From NCBI RefSeq assembly GCF_026240635.1, contig NZ_CP110848.1, positions 3,429,741 to 3,493,740 on the forward strand: a stretch of 64,000 bases of DNA, given 5' to 3'. Shown here in pieces: positions 1-7,586 of this stretch. The notes under the pieces are model-generated. The model worked only from the letters and a program-made list of their open reading frames with translations, did no database searches and was not told the DNA's origin. Origin of the DNA: Trichothermofontia sichuanensis B231 (GTDB lineage Bacteria; Cyanobacteriota; Cyanobacteriia; B231). The stretch's first letter is position 1; every line of letters starts with the position of its first letter. A program made the translations under genes and the position numbers.

Positions 1-665
1 TCACCCAGATAATAAATTAAATCCCCCCAGCCAATATCCAACATTGACCCGATCGAAATGAAGGCACTAAAGCCCACATTTTCCGGAAAACTCCAGTCCA
101 GCACGGCAGTACACAGAGCACCACTCTGGCTAATAAAGCCCACATTCCCCGGTCGTGCCATCGTACTGGCAAAAGTAGCATTCAAACCCCGCCGGGGATT
201 CATTAACCCCAGACAATTGGGACCTAGTAACCGTAATTGGCTCGATCGCAAATGCTCAACAATTTGGCGCTCCAGCGCTATCCCCGCTTCCCCCGCTTCC
301 CGAAAGCCCGCCGAAATCACGATCGCACTTTTCACGCCGATATCGACGCAATCACGAATGATATCGGGAATCGTCGGGGCTGGTGTCGCAATCACGGCTA
401 GATCAATCGGTTCGGGAATGGCGCGTAAATTGGGATACGCTTTAATCCCCAAAATGTTGTTGCGCTTCGGATTAACCGGAAAAACGGTTCCCCCAAAGGG
501 ACTACTAATCAAATTCCAAATCAGGGTACGACCCACACTCCCCGGACGATCGGTCGCACCGACCACGGCAACGGTTTCAGGTGCGAAGAGCGATCGCAAG
601 GGCTGATGTTCCGATCGCAAAATGTCATAGGCCGGATCGGTCGTCGGTTTCAGTGGTTTCAGCAT
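1..665 (-). CDS. Acyl-CoA synthetase (ADP-forming) / acetate-CoA ligase family protein, 3' end beyond the window
   Basis: The reverse strand reads openly from an ATG at 665 to the window edge (221 codons). The N-terminus holds a CoA-binding Rossmann domain: [17 protein letters not shown], then [43 protein letters not shown] and [12 protein letters not shown], the order seen in succinyl-CoA synthetase alpha and ADP-forming acetyl-CoA synthetases. It continues into [16 protein letters not shown], the start of the ligase domain with the conserved SQSG. Cyanobacterial homologues of this type are often long proteins that add ATP-grasp and GNAT acetyltransferase domains; whether this one does cannot be seen. 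Family call is firm; the exact substrate and the acetyltransferase fusion are inference. Confidence 0.85.
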   Translation of the reverse strand, partial: MLKPLKPTTDPAYDILRSEHQPLRSLFAPETVAVVGATDRPGSVGRTLIWNLISSPFGGTVFPVNPKRNNILGIKAYPNLRAIPEPIDLAVIATPAPTIPDIIRDCVDIGVKSAIVISAGFREAGEAGIALERQIVEHLRSSQLRLLGPNCLGLMNPRRGLNATFASTMARPGNVGFISQSGALCTAVLDWSFPENVGFSAFISIGSMLDIGWGDLIYYLG

Positions 666-899
666 GGGATAACCCTCGCACTGTTGGACGTGTTAAGTTT
701 TGCGTTCAATCCGTTAAATCCATGCAAAATGCTTCGTCTTGGCCTGTTGTTGAGCGAGGCTACCAACGCTATCGCTGATCCCATCATCCGACGAAAGCCA
801 GACCGTTGTTACCGATCGATAAAAAACAATGCAAAAATCAAAGAAGTGCAATATAGGGAAGCCTGACTACCTATACCTGATTGACTGAGCAAACTCAAA

Positions 900-1035
900 C
901 TGCCCTCACCCCCACCCTGCTCTCCCACTCTGGGAAAGGGGCCTGCGAGCCAGGTTTTTGGGTTAAAGTCCCGTTGCCCCTGGTAGGAGAAGGCATTTAG
1001 GAGTGGGGATAGAGCAGTGAGAAGCGAGGGAAATC
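900..1035 (-). repeat. Degenerate repeat D in the 420-bp gap between the acyl-CoA synthetase and pilD
   Basis: The gap 666-1085 has no convincing gene. Its centre carries CCCTCACCCCCACC, a CTCTCCCACTCTGGGA palindrome, TTTTTGGGTTAAAGTCC, and AGAGCAGTGAGAAGCGAGG. The same blocks occur in the other orientation at about 15310-15490, and parts recur at 36566-36720, each time next to GGTTGACTGAGCAATC-like sequence (here GATTGACTGAGCAAAC at 881-896). It is a dispersed repeat with ragged ends, so the boundaries are approximate. Confidence 0.5.
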
Positions 1036-1085
1036 GTAGCGGTTCCACCTACCGTCGGTCTGCGCGCATTCCCGCTCGCCAATCA

Positions 1086-1937
1086 TTATCCTCCCATTGC
1101 AGGAAAAAAGAAGCGCACGTATAGATTCACTAGGGCCTCTCCCCAAATCAGGGTAATCAGTCCCCCCACGGCCAGAAATGGTCCAAACGGGATCGGTTGA
1201 CCCCGTTCTACCCAACCCAGTGCGATCGCGGCGCTACCCACAAACGCCCCCAGTACACAGGCTAGAAATGCCGCCAGCAACAAATGTTGCCAGCCCAACC
1301 AGGCCCCTAACATCGCTGCCAGCTTGGCATCGCCCCCCCCCATGACGGCCTGTTGAAAAACGATGGATCCCAAGTTCGTGATCGTGTCAAATAGCCAGAT
1401 CCCGACCACCATACCGATAATCCCTCCCATAACCGGTTGAATGATCGGGGCCAGCGCCATCTTACCCACCCCCACCTGGGCACCCAGCAAGCCCTGGAAG
1501 CCTAAGCCCACCAGCAGTCCCGACTGGGTCAGGGCATTGGGGAGAGTCAGAGTGTCCAAATCAATTACACTTAAGGCAATCAGCCAACTGGCAAAGGTCC
1601 AAGCGGCTACAGTTTGCCAGGAGTAGCCAAATTGCCAGAATAAAATCAGAAAGACCAAACCAGTCAGGGCTTCTACCATCGGATAGCGGGCAGCGATCGG
1701 GGCATGACAGTAGCGACACCGCCCCCGTAACCACAGCCAACCCAACACCGGAACATTATCGAGCGCACTCAGTCGATGCAAACAGTGGGGACAGCGTGAC
1801 GGCGGCCACAGGAGCGATTGGCCTGCCGGTAAGCGATAAATCACCACATTCAAAAAACTGCCGATCGCGGCTCCTATAGCCAATATAACCAGGGTATAGA
1901 GGATCGCAATCGCGAGATCCAGCAAGGAAACAAGCAT
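1086..1937 (-). CDS. pilD: Prepilin peptidase / leader methyltransferase (PilD-like, A24 family)
   Basis: Inner-membrane aspartic protease that cleaves type IV prepilin leaders and N-methylates the new N-terminus. The 283-aa protein shows the family order: a first helix (IAILYTLVILAIGAAIGSF), the motif SFLNVVIYRLP, a cytoplasmic zinc site made of two CxxC pairs (CPHC at about residues 49-52 and CRYC about 25 residues later), then a polytopic membrane core. Both catalytic aspartates are visible, in SVIDLDTLTLPNA and in MGGGDAKLAAM (family GxGDxK). Length is normal for the bifunctional enzyme, and the intact cysteines argue that methylation is retained. It stands alone, with no pilin gene beside it. 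Cyanobacteria use this pathway for twitching phototaxis and DNA uptake. Confidence 0.95.
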   Translation of the reverse strand: MLVSLLDLAIAILYTLVILAIGAAIGSFLNVVIYRLPAGQSLLWPPSRCPHCLHRLSALDNVPVLGWLWLRGRCRYCHAPIAARYPMVEALTGLVFLILFWQFGYSWQTVAAWTFASWLIALSVIDLDTLTLPNALTQSGLLVGLGFQGLLGAQVGVGKMALAPIIQPVMGGIIGMVVGIWLFDTITNLGSIVFQQAVMGGGDAKLAAMLGAWLGWQHLLLAAFLACVLGAFVGSAAIALGWVERGQPIPFGPFLAVGGLITLIWGEALVNLYVRFFFPAMGG

Positions 1938-2065
1938 GGACTGGACAGACTAAACAGAGCAAGGTAAATCCAGTGTGAGGAGAACAGGGCCTCGGATAGG
2001 GCGTAGGAGTAGGTTTTCTTGGCGCGTTTTTGGGGGAACGACCATGTTTTCTGTAGACCTACCCA

Positions 2066-2332
2066 CTAGTACAATTCCGACTCAATCTGTTCAAACGGGA
2101 CAAAGACCTCCTGCGGCAACAGGGCCGGTTTTCCCCGAAAGGTTACCTTGCCACGATAGGTATAGCGATCGACCACTACCCCACTCGGTCGATAGGGATA
2201 ATCCGGTCGCGCCTCGAAATAGGCTCGGTAAATATGCTTGGCAGCTCTCAACAGTGAGGGATCGATCGCAGCTCGATATTCCACATGCAGTTCTTGCCCC
2301 CGTACGGTTTCCCTTGGTGCAGTGTATACCAC
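2066..2332 (-). CDS. Small conserved hypothetical protein (88 aa)
   Basis: I do not recognise this protein. It reads with a GTG start at 2332, preceded on its strand by a run of G residues that could serve as ribosome-binding site. It is soluble and fairly polar, with an Arg/Tyr-rich middle (AAKHIYRAYFEARPDYPYR) and a C-terminal half with YTYRGKVTFRGKP, which recalls the YRG signature of the DUF4278 protein encoded about 340 bp away on the same strand. That likeness is too short to prove common origin. The codon pattern and the intact frame support a real gene; function unknown. Confidence 0.5.
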   Translation of the reverse strand: MVYTAPRETVRGQELHVEYRAAIDPSLLRAAKHIYRAYFEARPDYPYRPSGVVVDRYTYRGKVTFRGKPALLPQEVFVPFEQIESELY

Positions 2333-2670
2333 AGCCCCCCCTTTTTTTAGCCCGACTTTAGCCTATCTCAGCAAGGACAGCAAGGGGATTGCTCCACCCC
2401 AATATGCCCCTTCCCCTTTATTGCATGGATGTCAGTATTGTTACATTTTAATACACCCTGATACTCCCTTGAAATTCAATACCGAGCGTGTCCCTCAGGC
2501 CGTCACCCCATCCCACCCTAAATAACCCCCAAAATAGCATTAGGGGGAGTGCCCCCACCGCTTGTCTTGCAACCAAGCCATCTGGACTCACCCCCCCTTT
2601 GCCACCGTATAGCTAGAGGCCCCGCCGTGCCCAAGCAGCAGGCGAACACCCACCACCGGGGTTATGCCCC
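2333..2670. other. Intergenic stretch without a recognisable gene
   Basis: This 338-bp gap has no credible reading frame on either strand. It holds short C-rich runs (for example CACCCCCCCTTT near 2590) and no repeat copy like those found elsewhere in the window. It presumably carries the promoter of the 88-aa gene and the 3' end of the DUF4278 transcript. Confidence 0.5.
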
Positions 2671-3120
2671 TTAATACGCCAACTGTTGCAGTTCCTGCTC
2701 TAACAGTTGCACCAACCGGGCATCCCCCTTTTGGCGGGCGACTTCCAGACGACGTTCAGTCGAAAGACGCATATTCTGACGATGGCGTTGCCAGGTTTCA
2801 CTCAATAATTCTCGTTTTGACTTGCGGGGAAAGTGAAAAGCGGCCACCGCCGCACCTTGGGCCAGGATATCCTGGGGCATTGCTGACTGCGGGGCTGTCG
2901 CCACACTAGGTTCTGGTGCATGGACTGGCGCATGGCAAAGATGCGCCGCGTAGGGCACCCCCCGGTAGGTAAGTTGAACCGATGGCTGCAACACCGGCGC
3001 TTGCTGGGGACGATGTCTCCGCCAAACGGCGCCCCGATAAATGCCACCAACGGGTTCTTCCACCACGGGTAAGGTTGAAGGAGCTGGCTCGTAACTAACA
3101 CCGCGATATGTGAGTTTCAT
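2671..3120 (-). CDS. DUF4278 domain-containing protein
   Basis: The ATG at 3120 is chosen because it gives the family N-terminus MKLTYRGVSYEP and is preceded by AGGAGG about 12 bases upstream; an extension to a TTG at 3144 would pass through that site. The 149-aa product repeats the tyrosine-arginine-glycine motif three times (LTYRGVSY, GIYRGAVWRRH, LTYRGVPYAAH). The second half is basic and helical (KSKRELLSETWQRHRQNMRLSTERRLEVARQKGD). DUF4278 proteins are small, mainly cyanobacterial and of unknown function. No membrane segment or signal peptide is visible. Confidence 0.75.
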   Translation of the reverse strand: MKLTYRGVSYEPAPSTLPVVEEPVGGIYRGAVWRRHRPQQAPVLQPSVQLTYRGVPYAAHLCHAPVHAPEPSVATAPQSAMPQDILAQGAAVAAFHFPRKSKRELLSETWQRHRQNMRLSTERRLEVARQKGDARLVQLLEQELQQLAY

Positions 3121-3352
3121 AAACTGTCTTCGCCTCCTAGGCAAAATTAGATATCTAACGTCGATAGAGGCGCGTTCCTTCGGGATCGATCCCTACTTCC
3201 GTCTTTTTCGGCCCTTTACCTCAGCTTTACCACTTGATAAATGCCCGAAAAAGATGAACGATTTCATTTACTACTGTAGCTTACTTTACCGTTTTCTGGG
3301 GAAGCAACATTTTTTATCCTTATTTAGAAAGTCTCTAAGAAGTTTTACATTC

Positions 3353-3583
3353 TGATACGGTCTTTACCTCAATCATAAAGCACAGCTTTACCTGGATAGA
3401 GACTGGAGGTATCCCCCTCGTGTGGCCCTTACCCGAAATCCCCCTCTAGCTCTGGGAGAGGGATTTCGGGTGAGGGTTGCCTTCGCCCCGTTTGGGAGAA
3501 GGAGCAAAGGGGATGCGGGCTGCTGATCGGACCCGATCCGAACCTGAATGGTGTCCTGAGTCAATTAGGTCAAGACTGTAACA
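3353..3583 (-). repeat. Repeat family B, copy 1 (MITE-like, inverted orientation)
   Basis: It begins TGATACGGTCTTTACCTC and ends TCAATTAGGTCAAGACTGTA, imperfect terminal inverted repeats that match the ends of the copy at 47571-47804 (family ends TGATACAGTCTTTACCTCAA and ATACAGCCTTTACCTAATTT). Inside are the family blocks ATCATAAAGCACAG, a CTCTAGCTCTGGGAGAG palindrome, and GGATGCGGGCTGCTGATCGG. No protein is encoded. Outside this copy and the adjoining 29-bp repeat, the region 3121-4013 shows no gene. Confidence 0.7.
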
Positions 3584-3617
3584 TCGAAGTCAATGAGGTC
3601 AAGGCTGTAACATCGAA
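3560..3617. repeat. 29-bp tandem direct repeat at the end of repeat B copy 1
   Basis: Two adjacent copies start GTCAATTAGGTCAAGACTG (3560) and GTCAATGAGGTCAAGGCTG (3589) and both end TAACATCGAA. They match at 27 of 29 positions. The first copy contains the terminal inverted repeat of the neighbouring B element, so the element end itself has been duplicated. Confidence 0.8.
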
Positions 3618-4013
3618 CCCTACGCTAGCATCTGGTACAGAATCGCTAGGAATCAAAGGGATTGTAGTTGAGCCAATGAATATTCCTCTGCTAGAGAAAT
3701 AAAAAAATATCAAATTGAAGGTCACTATCGCAATGACCAAAATGTAAAGAAATCATACTGTTCCCGGTGGCATCGGAGGCTGCTCAGGCAGGTATCGGCC
3801 TGCAGGCGGGTATCGGCCTGATCGACGATCGGGGCTTAAACGAAGGTGATCCCCTCTGGCAGATCAGTCACCGGAAGGTATACGCTCACAAGTCCTGGGA
3901 GCTAATCCTGACGATTGGATAAAAAAGTTAATTATTGTTGAAGCGCATACCCTAGAATGATTAAGTCAGCTTATAAAAAGCTGGTTGCCTTATACTGTGG
4001 TCCCTTGAGTTCC

Positions 4014-4409
4014 ATGTTTCACCTTTTCCATTCCTTGGCCGATTTCTCCCGTAGCCACTGCCTGAGTATTTGTGCCTGGCTGGTCCCAGCCAATCTGCTG
4101 ACCAGTGCAGTGATCCTGGGGCTGGTGGGTTGGCGGGGTTTGGGGAATCTGGTCCGGGTTGCGGTTGGCGTTAGTAGCCTGTGGGCGGGCCTGATGGTGT
4201 TGCATGTGTTGAGTTGGTTCACGATCGGGGTTGTGCAAGTCCCTACCTTTGTCCTGTGTGGCTTAGCGATCGTCTGTCTGGGGATTAATGCCTGGGCGAT
4301 CGCCCAGCCGGCCCATTTACAACATTGTTTACGCTGGCTGGTGCTGGCGGCGATCGCCGTGGGCAGCCGCCGTCTCTACCCCAGGCTCGATTCTGAGGAG
4401 GGGGTTTGA
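4014..4409 (+). CDS. Conserved small membrane protein (131 aa)
   Basis: The frame is open from an ATG at 3957, but the ATG at 4014 gives MFHLFHSLADFSRSHC, which fits the start of small cyanobacterial membrane proteins as I remember them. Four hydrophobic segments follow: around SICAWLVPANLLTSAVILGLV, a Leu/Val-rich stretch near residues 45-75, VPTFVLCGLAIVCLGINAWAI, and LRWLVLAAIAVG, ending in a short basic-acidic tail. No enzymatic motif is visible and I assign no function. It lies about 90 bp upstream of the TldE/PmbA gene and could be co-transcribed with it. Confidence 0.65.
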   Translation: MFHLFHSLADFSRSHCLSICAWLVPANLLTSAVILGLVGWRGLGNLVRVAVGVSSLWAGLMVLHVLSWFTIGVVQVPTFVLCGLAIVCLGINAWAIAQPAHLQHCLRWLVLAAIAVGSRRLYPRLDSEEGV

Positions 4410-4500
4410 ACCGATATTGGATTTGGATGGATGAATTGGGTTAGGTTTAGTTAAGTTTGGTTAAATTTCTGGACAAGGTACGCAACCATCGGAGAGCAAC

Positions 4501-5847
4501 GTGACCCTGACTAACGCCCCGATTCTACCGAGCGAAGACCAGGCGCTAGCGTTGATTGATACGGTGCTGGCTGAATCAGTTGCTGATGCGGCCTTTGTTA
4601 GCTTTAGTGTGGGGGAAGAAGCCCTCAGCCGGTTTTCTGAGAACCAGATGAGCCAGAACCTGAGCCGAACCCACCTGAAGGTGACGGTGACCAGTAGTTT
4701 TGGCCAACGCAGTGCTGCCAGCGCCACCAATGACCTAGATCTCGACGCCCTGCGCAAAACCCTGCGTCGCTCTGAAGATCTGGCCCGTATTGCCCCGGTT
4801 GATCCGGAGTGGGTGCCGCCCCTTCCCCCCCAAGACTATGGCGATCGCCCCGCTGCCTTTGATCGGGCGACGGCGGCCCTGTCGCCACTGACCCGTGGGC
4901 AAGTGATTCAGACGGTGTGTGATCACTGTCGGCAGGCGGGAGTTGAGGGGGCGGGCACCTTCAGTACGGAAGCCTCCCTCCTGGCGATTGGCAACTCGTT
5001 GGGACTCCGGGCCGTGGGCTGTTGGACGGAAGCCAGTTTTAATCTCACGGCGCGCATGGACGATGGGTCTGCCTGGGATCACCGCACGGCCTGGGCCTGG
5101 GAAGCGTTACCAATTGCGACTTTGACCGAGCAGGTTATCCAGAAAGCAGTGCGATCGCGGCAACCGCGTGACTTGGCCCCTGGCGTTTACCCCGTGATTT
5201 TGACCGGAGCCGCCTTTGCCGACTTACTCAGTTACGTCATCTGGAGCCTGGATGCTCGCAGTGCCGATGAGGGCCGATCGTTCATGTCCCGGATTGATGC
5301 CACGGGGCAAGCCAGCGGGAACTACTTGGGTGAACCTCTGTTCAGCCCCTTGATTGACCTACGCCGCGATCCCACTCACCTCCTGCTGCAAACCCTGCCC
5401 TTTGGCCGCGATGGGCTACCTAAATCGGTTTTGCCCATTATTCAGGCAGGGGTGCCCCAAACGCTTGCCTATTCTCGCTATTGGGCCAATCAACAGGGAC
5501 GGCAGCCCACCGGTTCCCTCTTTCCGGTCGTCATGGCTGGGAGTGATCACAGCCTCGCTGATCTGATTGCCCAGAGCGATCGCACCCTTTTGATCAGTCG
5601 TGCCTGGTATGTGCAGCACGTTAACCCGCGAACCCTGGAAGTTACCGGCATAACCCGCGATGGTACCTTCTGGATTGAAGCGGGCCAGATTGCCTATCCG
5701 GTCAAAAATCTCCGCTTTAACCAAAGTCTGCCCGATATGCTGCGGGATCTCGATGCCCTCGGCAGTAGCCAGCGTTTTGGGAGCATGGTGGTGCCCGATG
5801 TGCGGGTGAAGGCATTCCGGTTTAGCAGCGTCACTGATAGCATCTGA
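4501..5847 (+). CDS. pmbA: TldE/PmbA family protein (TldD-TldE protease partner)
   Basis: The GTG at 4501 follows GGAGAG at a suitable distance. The 448-aa product has the TldD/PmbA fold: an N-terminal domain with FVSFSVGEEALSRFSENQMS, and a C-terminal domain with GVYPVILTGAAFADLLSYV, DEGRSFMSRIDATGQ, and the closing stretch ITRDGTFWIEAGQIAYPVKN. TldD and TldE form a heterodimeric metalloprotease that in other bacteria trims unfolded peptides and matures ribosomal peptides. The metal-binding HExxxH belongs to TldD, and I see none here, as expected for the TldE subunit. Its tldD partner is not in this window. No RiPP precursor is apparent nearby. Confidence 0.85.
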   Translation: MTLTNAPILPSEDQALALIDTVLAESVADAAFVSFSVGEEALSRFSENQMSQNLSRTHLKVTVTSSFGQRSAASATNDLDLDALRKTLRRSEDLARIAPVDPEWVPPLPPQDYGDRPAAFDRATAALSPLTRGQVIQTVCDHCRQAGVEGAGTFSTEASLLAIGNSLGLRAVGCWTEASFNLTARMDDGSAWDHRTAWAWEALPIATLTEQVIQKAVRSRQPRDLAPGVYPVILTGAAFADLLSYVIWSLDARSADEGRSFMSRIDATGQASGNYLGEPLFSPLIDLRRDPTHLLLQTLPFGRDGLPKSVLPIIQAGVPQTLAYSRYWANQQGRQPTGSLFPVVMAGSDHSLADLIAQSDRTLLISRAWYVQHVNPRTLEVTGITRDGTFWIEAGQIAYPVKNLRFNQSLPDMLRDLDALGSSQRFGSMVVPDVRVKAFRFSSVTDSI

Positions 5848-5881
5848 ATACAGATAGCATTTGCGTCAGTGGTGTTGCGTC

Positions 5882-6229
5882 ATGGCTGCCCTATCTTCCT
5901 CGCCCTCGCCTCCTGATCGCGCCACGTCTCCTCAGGAGCATGGCCCGGACACGTCTACCCGTGTCTGTGCCCATGTCTGGATTTCGGGTCAGGTGCAGGG
6001 GGTGTTCTATCGTGGTGCCACCCAGGCTCAAGCGCAGCAGCGGGGGGTGAATGGTTGGGTGCGTAATCTCGCGGATGGTCGCGTGGAAGCCTGCTTCGAG
6101 GGAAGTCCGGCCCAGGTGGCTGCCATGATTGATTGGTGTCATCAGGGCCCCCCTGCTGCGATCGTTAGCCACGTACAGGTGCAATATGAAACGCCCACGG
6201 CCATCCAGGGCTTCGAGGTGCGCCGTTAG
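5882..6229 (+). CDS. acyP: Acylphosphatase
   Basis: Small enzyme hydrolysing carboxyl-phosphate bonds of acyl phosphates. After a 30-residue Ser/Pro-rich leader the fold begins: CAHVWISGQVQGVFYRGAT contains the phosphate-binding GxVQGVxxR loop with the catalytic arginine, followed by GVNGWVRNLADGRVEA, which carries the catalytic asparagine (WVRNxxDGxVE), then FEGSPAQVAAMIDWC and the last strand. The ATG at 5882 is preferred over an upstream TTG at 5861. The N-terminal extension is longer than in minimal acylphosphatases (about 90 aa) and looks disordered. It starts 34 bp after pmbA and may be co-transcribed. Confidence 0.9.
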   Translation: MAALSSSPSPPDRATSPQEHGPDTSTRVCAHVWISGQVQGVFYRGATQAQAQQRGVNGWVRNLADGRVEACFEGSPAQVAAMIDWCHQGPPAAIVSHVQVQYETPTAIQGFEVRR

Positions 6230-6299
6230 CTGATCCAGTGGCGTAGGGGACTGGTCTGCTTAAAATGGAGACAACCATCAACGCAGAGGGGAAATTCGG

Positions 6300-6623
6300 A
6301 TGCAAAGCCAAGAGTACGGCACCGTTGTCGCCGGGGAAGAGCCGCGTGTACTCCAAATGACCGTCTATTTTGTGAATGGTCAGACAGAAACCTTTAATAT
6401 CTATGACGTGTCTGAGTTAGGCAGCCCATCTCAAGAGCTACGCCAGGATGTGCGGCGTTTCCTGCGGGAGGATTGGTGGACCTTGCACCTGCTGGATCAA
6501 ACCGTTTTTATCCACACAGCCAATGTCCTGAAGGTGGAGATTAAACCCCGGCTAGAAGGCTTCCAGGGGGAAGGGGTCTTCCAAGAGGCGGAACGGGTGA
6601 CGGCCTTTAATCGCTATCGCTAG
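6300..6623 (+). CDS. Conserved hypothetical protein (107 aa)
   Basis: Soluble 107-residue protein, start ATG preceded by AGAGGGGAAA. The sequence is acidic, with strand-like segments (QMTVYFVNGQTETFNIYDV) and a Trp-rich central part (RRFLREDWWTLHLLDQTVFI), ending in a segment rich in Glu, Arg and Tyr. No transmembrane helix, cysteine pair or known motif is present. It resembles short cyanobacterial proteins of unknown function, but I cannot name the family. It follows acyP by 70 bp on the same strand. Confidence 0.65.
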   Translation: MQSQEYGTVVAGEEPRVLQMTVYFVNGQTETFNIYDVSELGSPSQELRQDVRRFLREDWWTLHLLDQTVFIHTANVLKVEIKPRLEGFQGEGVFQEAERVTAFNRYR

Positions 6624-6702
6624 GTCCTCCGCCACTCCAGTAAACATAAAGTTTCGCAACGTTGGTAGTAAGATTTTAGTTGTTGCTGGCTAAAGCCAGA
6701 AC

Positions 6703-6808
6703 TATGGTCAATCTAAATAAGAACGATACAGTTTTCACTCCCCTCTCCCGCTCTGGGAGAGGGGCTGGGGGTGAGGGGGCTGTTTCAGGCTAAATTGCAA
6801 TGACTATA
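6703..6808 (+). repeat. Repeat family A, copy 1 (106-bp MITE-like element)
   Basis: It begins TATGGTCAATCTAAATAAG and ends TAAATTGCAATGACTATA. The outer ends are imperfect inverted repeats of each other (TATGGTCAAT against TATAGTCATT). The middle contains CTCTCCCGCTCTGGGAGAGG, a strong palindrome, followed by CTGGGGGTGAGGGGGC. Its last base abuts the stop codon of the PRC-barrel gene at 6809. Other copies: 12938-13043 (-), 22818-22924 (-), 36721-36827 (+), with 5'-truncated copies ending at 15558 and 44336. Confidence 0.85.
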
Positions 6809-7522
6809 CTAGTGGCTGTCAGGGTTAGATGTCCCTGAAGTTGGGGCAGTTGGGTTTGAGAGGTGGTAGGTGCGTTGGAGAGGAATGGCAGGTAAGGCAG
6901 TGATCGCGGCCCGATCGCAGTTGAGGTAGACCCGATCTTCATAGGTATGGGCGATCGCGGTGATCGGGATCGTCCACTCATGCCGTCCCCAAAGGTGCCC
7001 TTCCCGCACCACGAGGTGAGTGACACAGGTGGTTGCTGGGTCCAGCAGGAATTCTGCCACCTGACCCAAATCCCCATCGGTGGCTTTTACCTGGGCACCG
7101 CGTTGGACAGCAATTTCCCCAGAGGGAATGCATTCTTGGTGGACGGGATTGTAGACTATCCGTTTGGGTAGGACGTAGGGCAAGAAGCGACACCGTTCTG
7201 CATCATAGCCACAGAAATCGGGCACCTCTTGCTTGATGTAGTGCAGTTCCAGAAACGGGGGGAATTGGGCTACTTGTTCCCGGCGACAGTGGAGCCGAAT
7301 TTGTTGGGGACCCGTTGTGGCAATCTCGGCGATCGGCACCAAGCGTGGTCCCACCTGCTCAGGCGTCCCCACGGTGGGCACATCCACAACCAGATGGGTG
7401 ACCTGGCCATTGGTCGGATTAAGGATGATATGGGTGGAGTGGCCACAGGGGCCATCGATCGCCACTACCTCAGCCCGGATCGGGATATCCAGCACAGTTA
7501 AGGGATCGTCATGCGGCGGCAT
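6809..7522 (-). CDS. PRC-barrel domain protein
   Basis: The 237-aa product (ATG 7522, giving MPPHDDPLTVLDIPI) contains two PRC-barrel-like halves. The first runs around VVAIDGPCGHSTHIILNP and VTHLVVDVP, the second around QVKATDGDLGQVAEFLLDP and VTHLVVREG, each with the characteristic THLVV strand. A Pro/Tyr-rich linker (EVPDFCGYDAERCRFLPY) joins them. PRC barrels are small beta domains in photosynthetic reaction-centre H subunits and RNA-processing proteins; the role here is unknown. An upstream ATG at 7600 would overlap the antiporter gene by 14 bp and is possible, as the genes share a strand and may be coupled. Repeat A1 touches its stop codon. Confidence 0.75.
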   Translation of the reverse strand: MPPHDDPLTVLDIPIRAEVVAIDGPCGHSTHIILNPTNGQVTHLVVDVPTVGTPEQVGPRLVPIAEIATTGPQQIRLHCRREQVAQFPPFLELHYIKQEVPDFCGYDAERCRFLPYVLPKRIVYNPVHQECIPSGEIAVQRGAQVKATDGDLGQVAEFLLDPATTCVTHLVVREGHLWGRHEWTIPITAIAHTYEDRVYLNCDRAAITALPAIPLQRTYHLSNPTAPTSGTSNPDSH

Positions 7523-7586
7523 AGGGACATAGCGGTATCTGCGAGTGTGAGTCTTTACTATTATCCGCCAGTGATCTCGCCAGCCA

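Noticed and set aside
58-606. Open frame of 182 codons on the + strand at the window start
   Set aside because: It is antisense to the partial acyl-CoA synthetase gene, whose translation shows clear CoA-binding motifs; the + strand frame has none.
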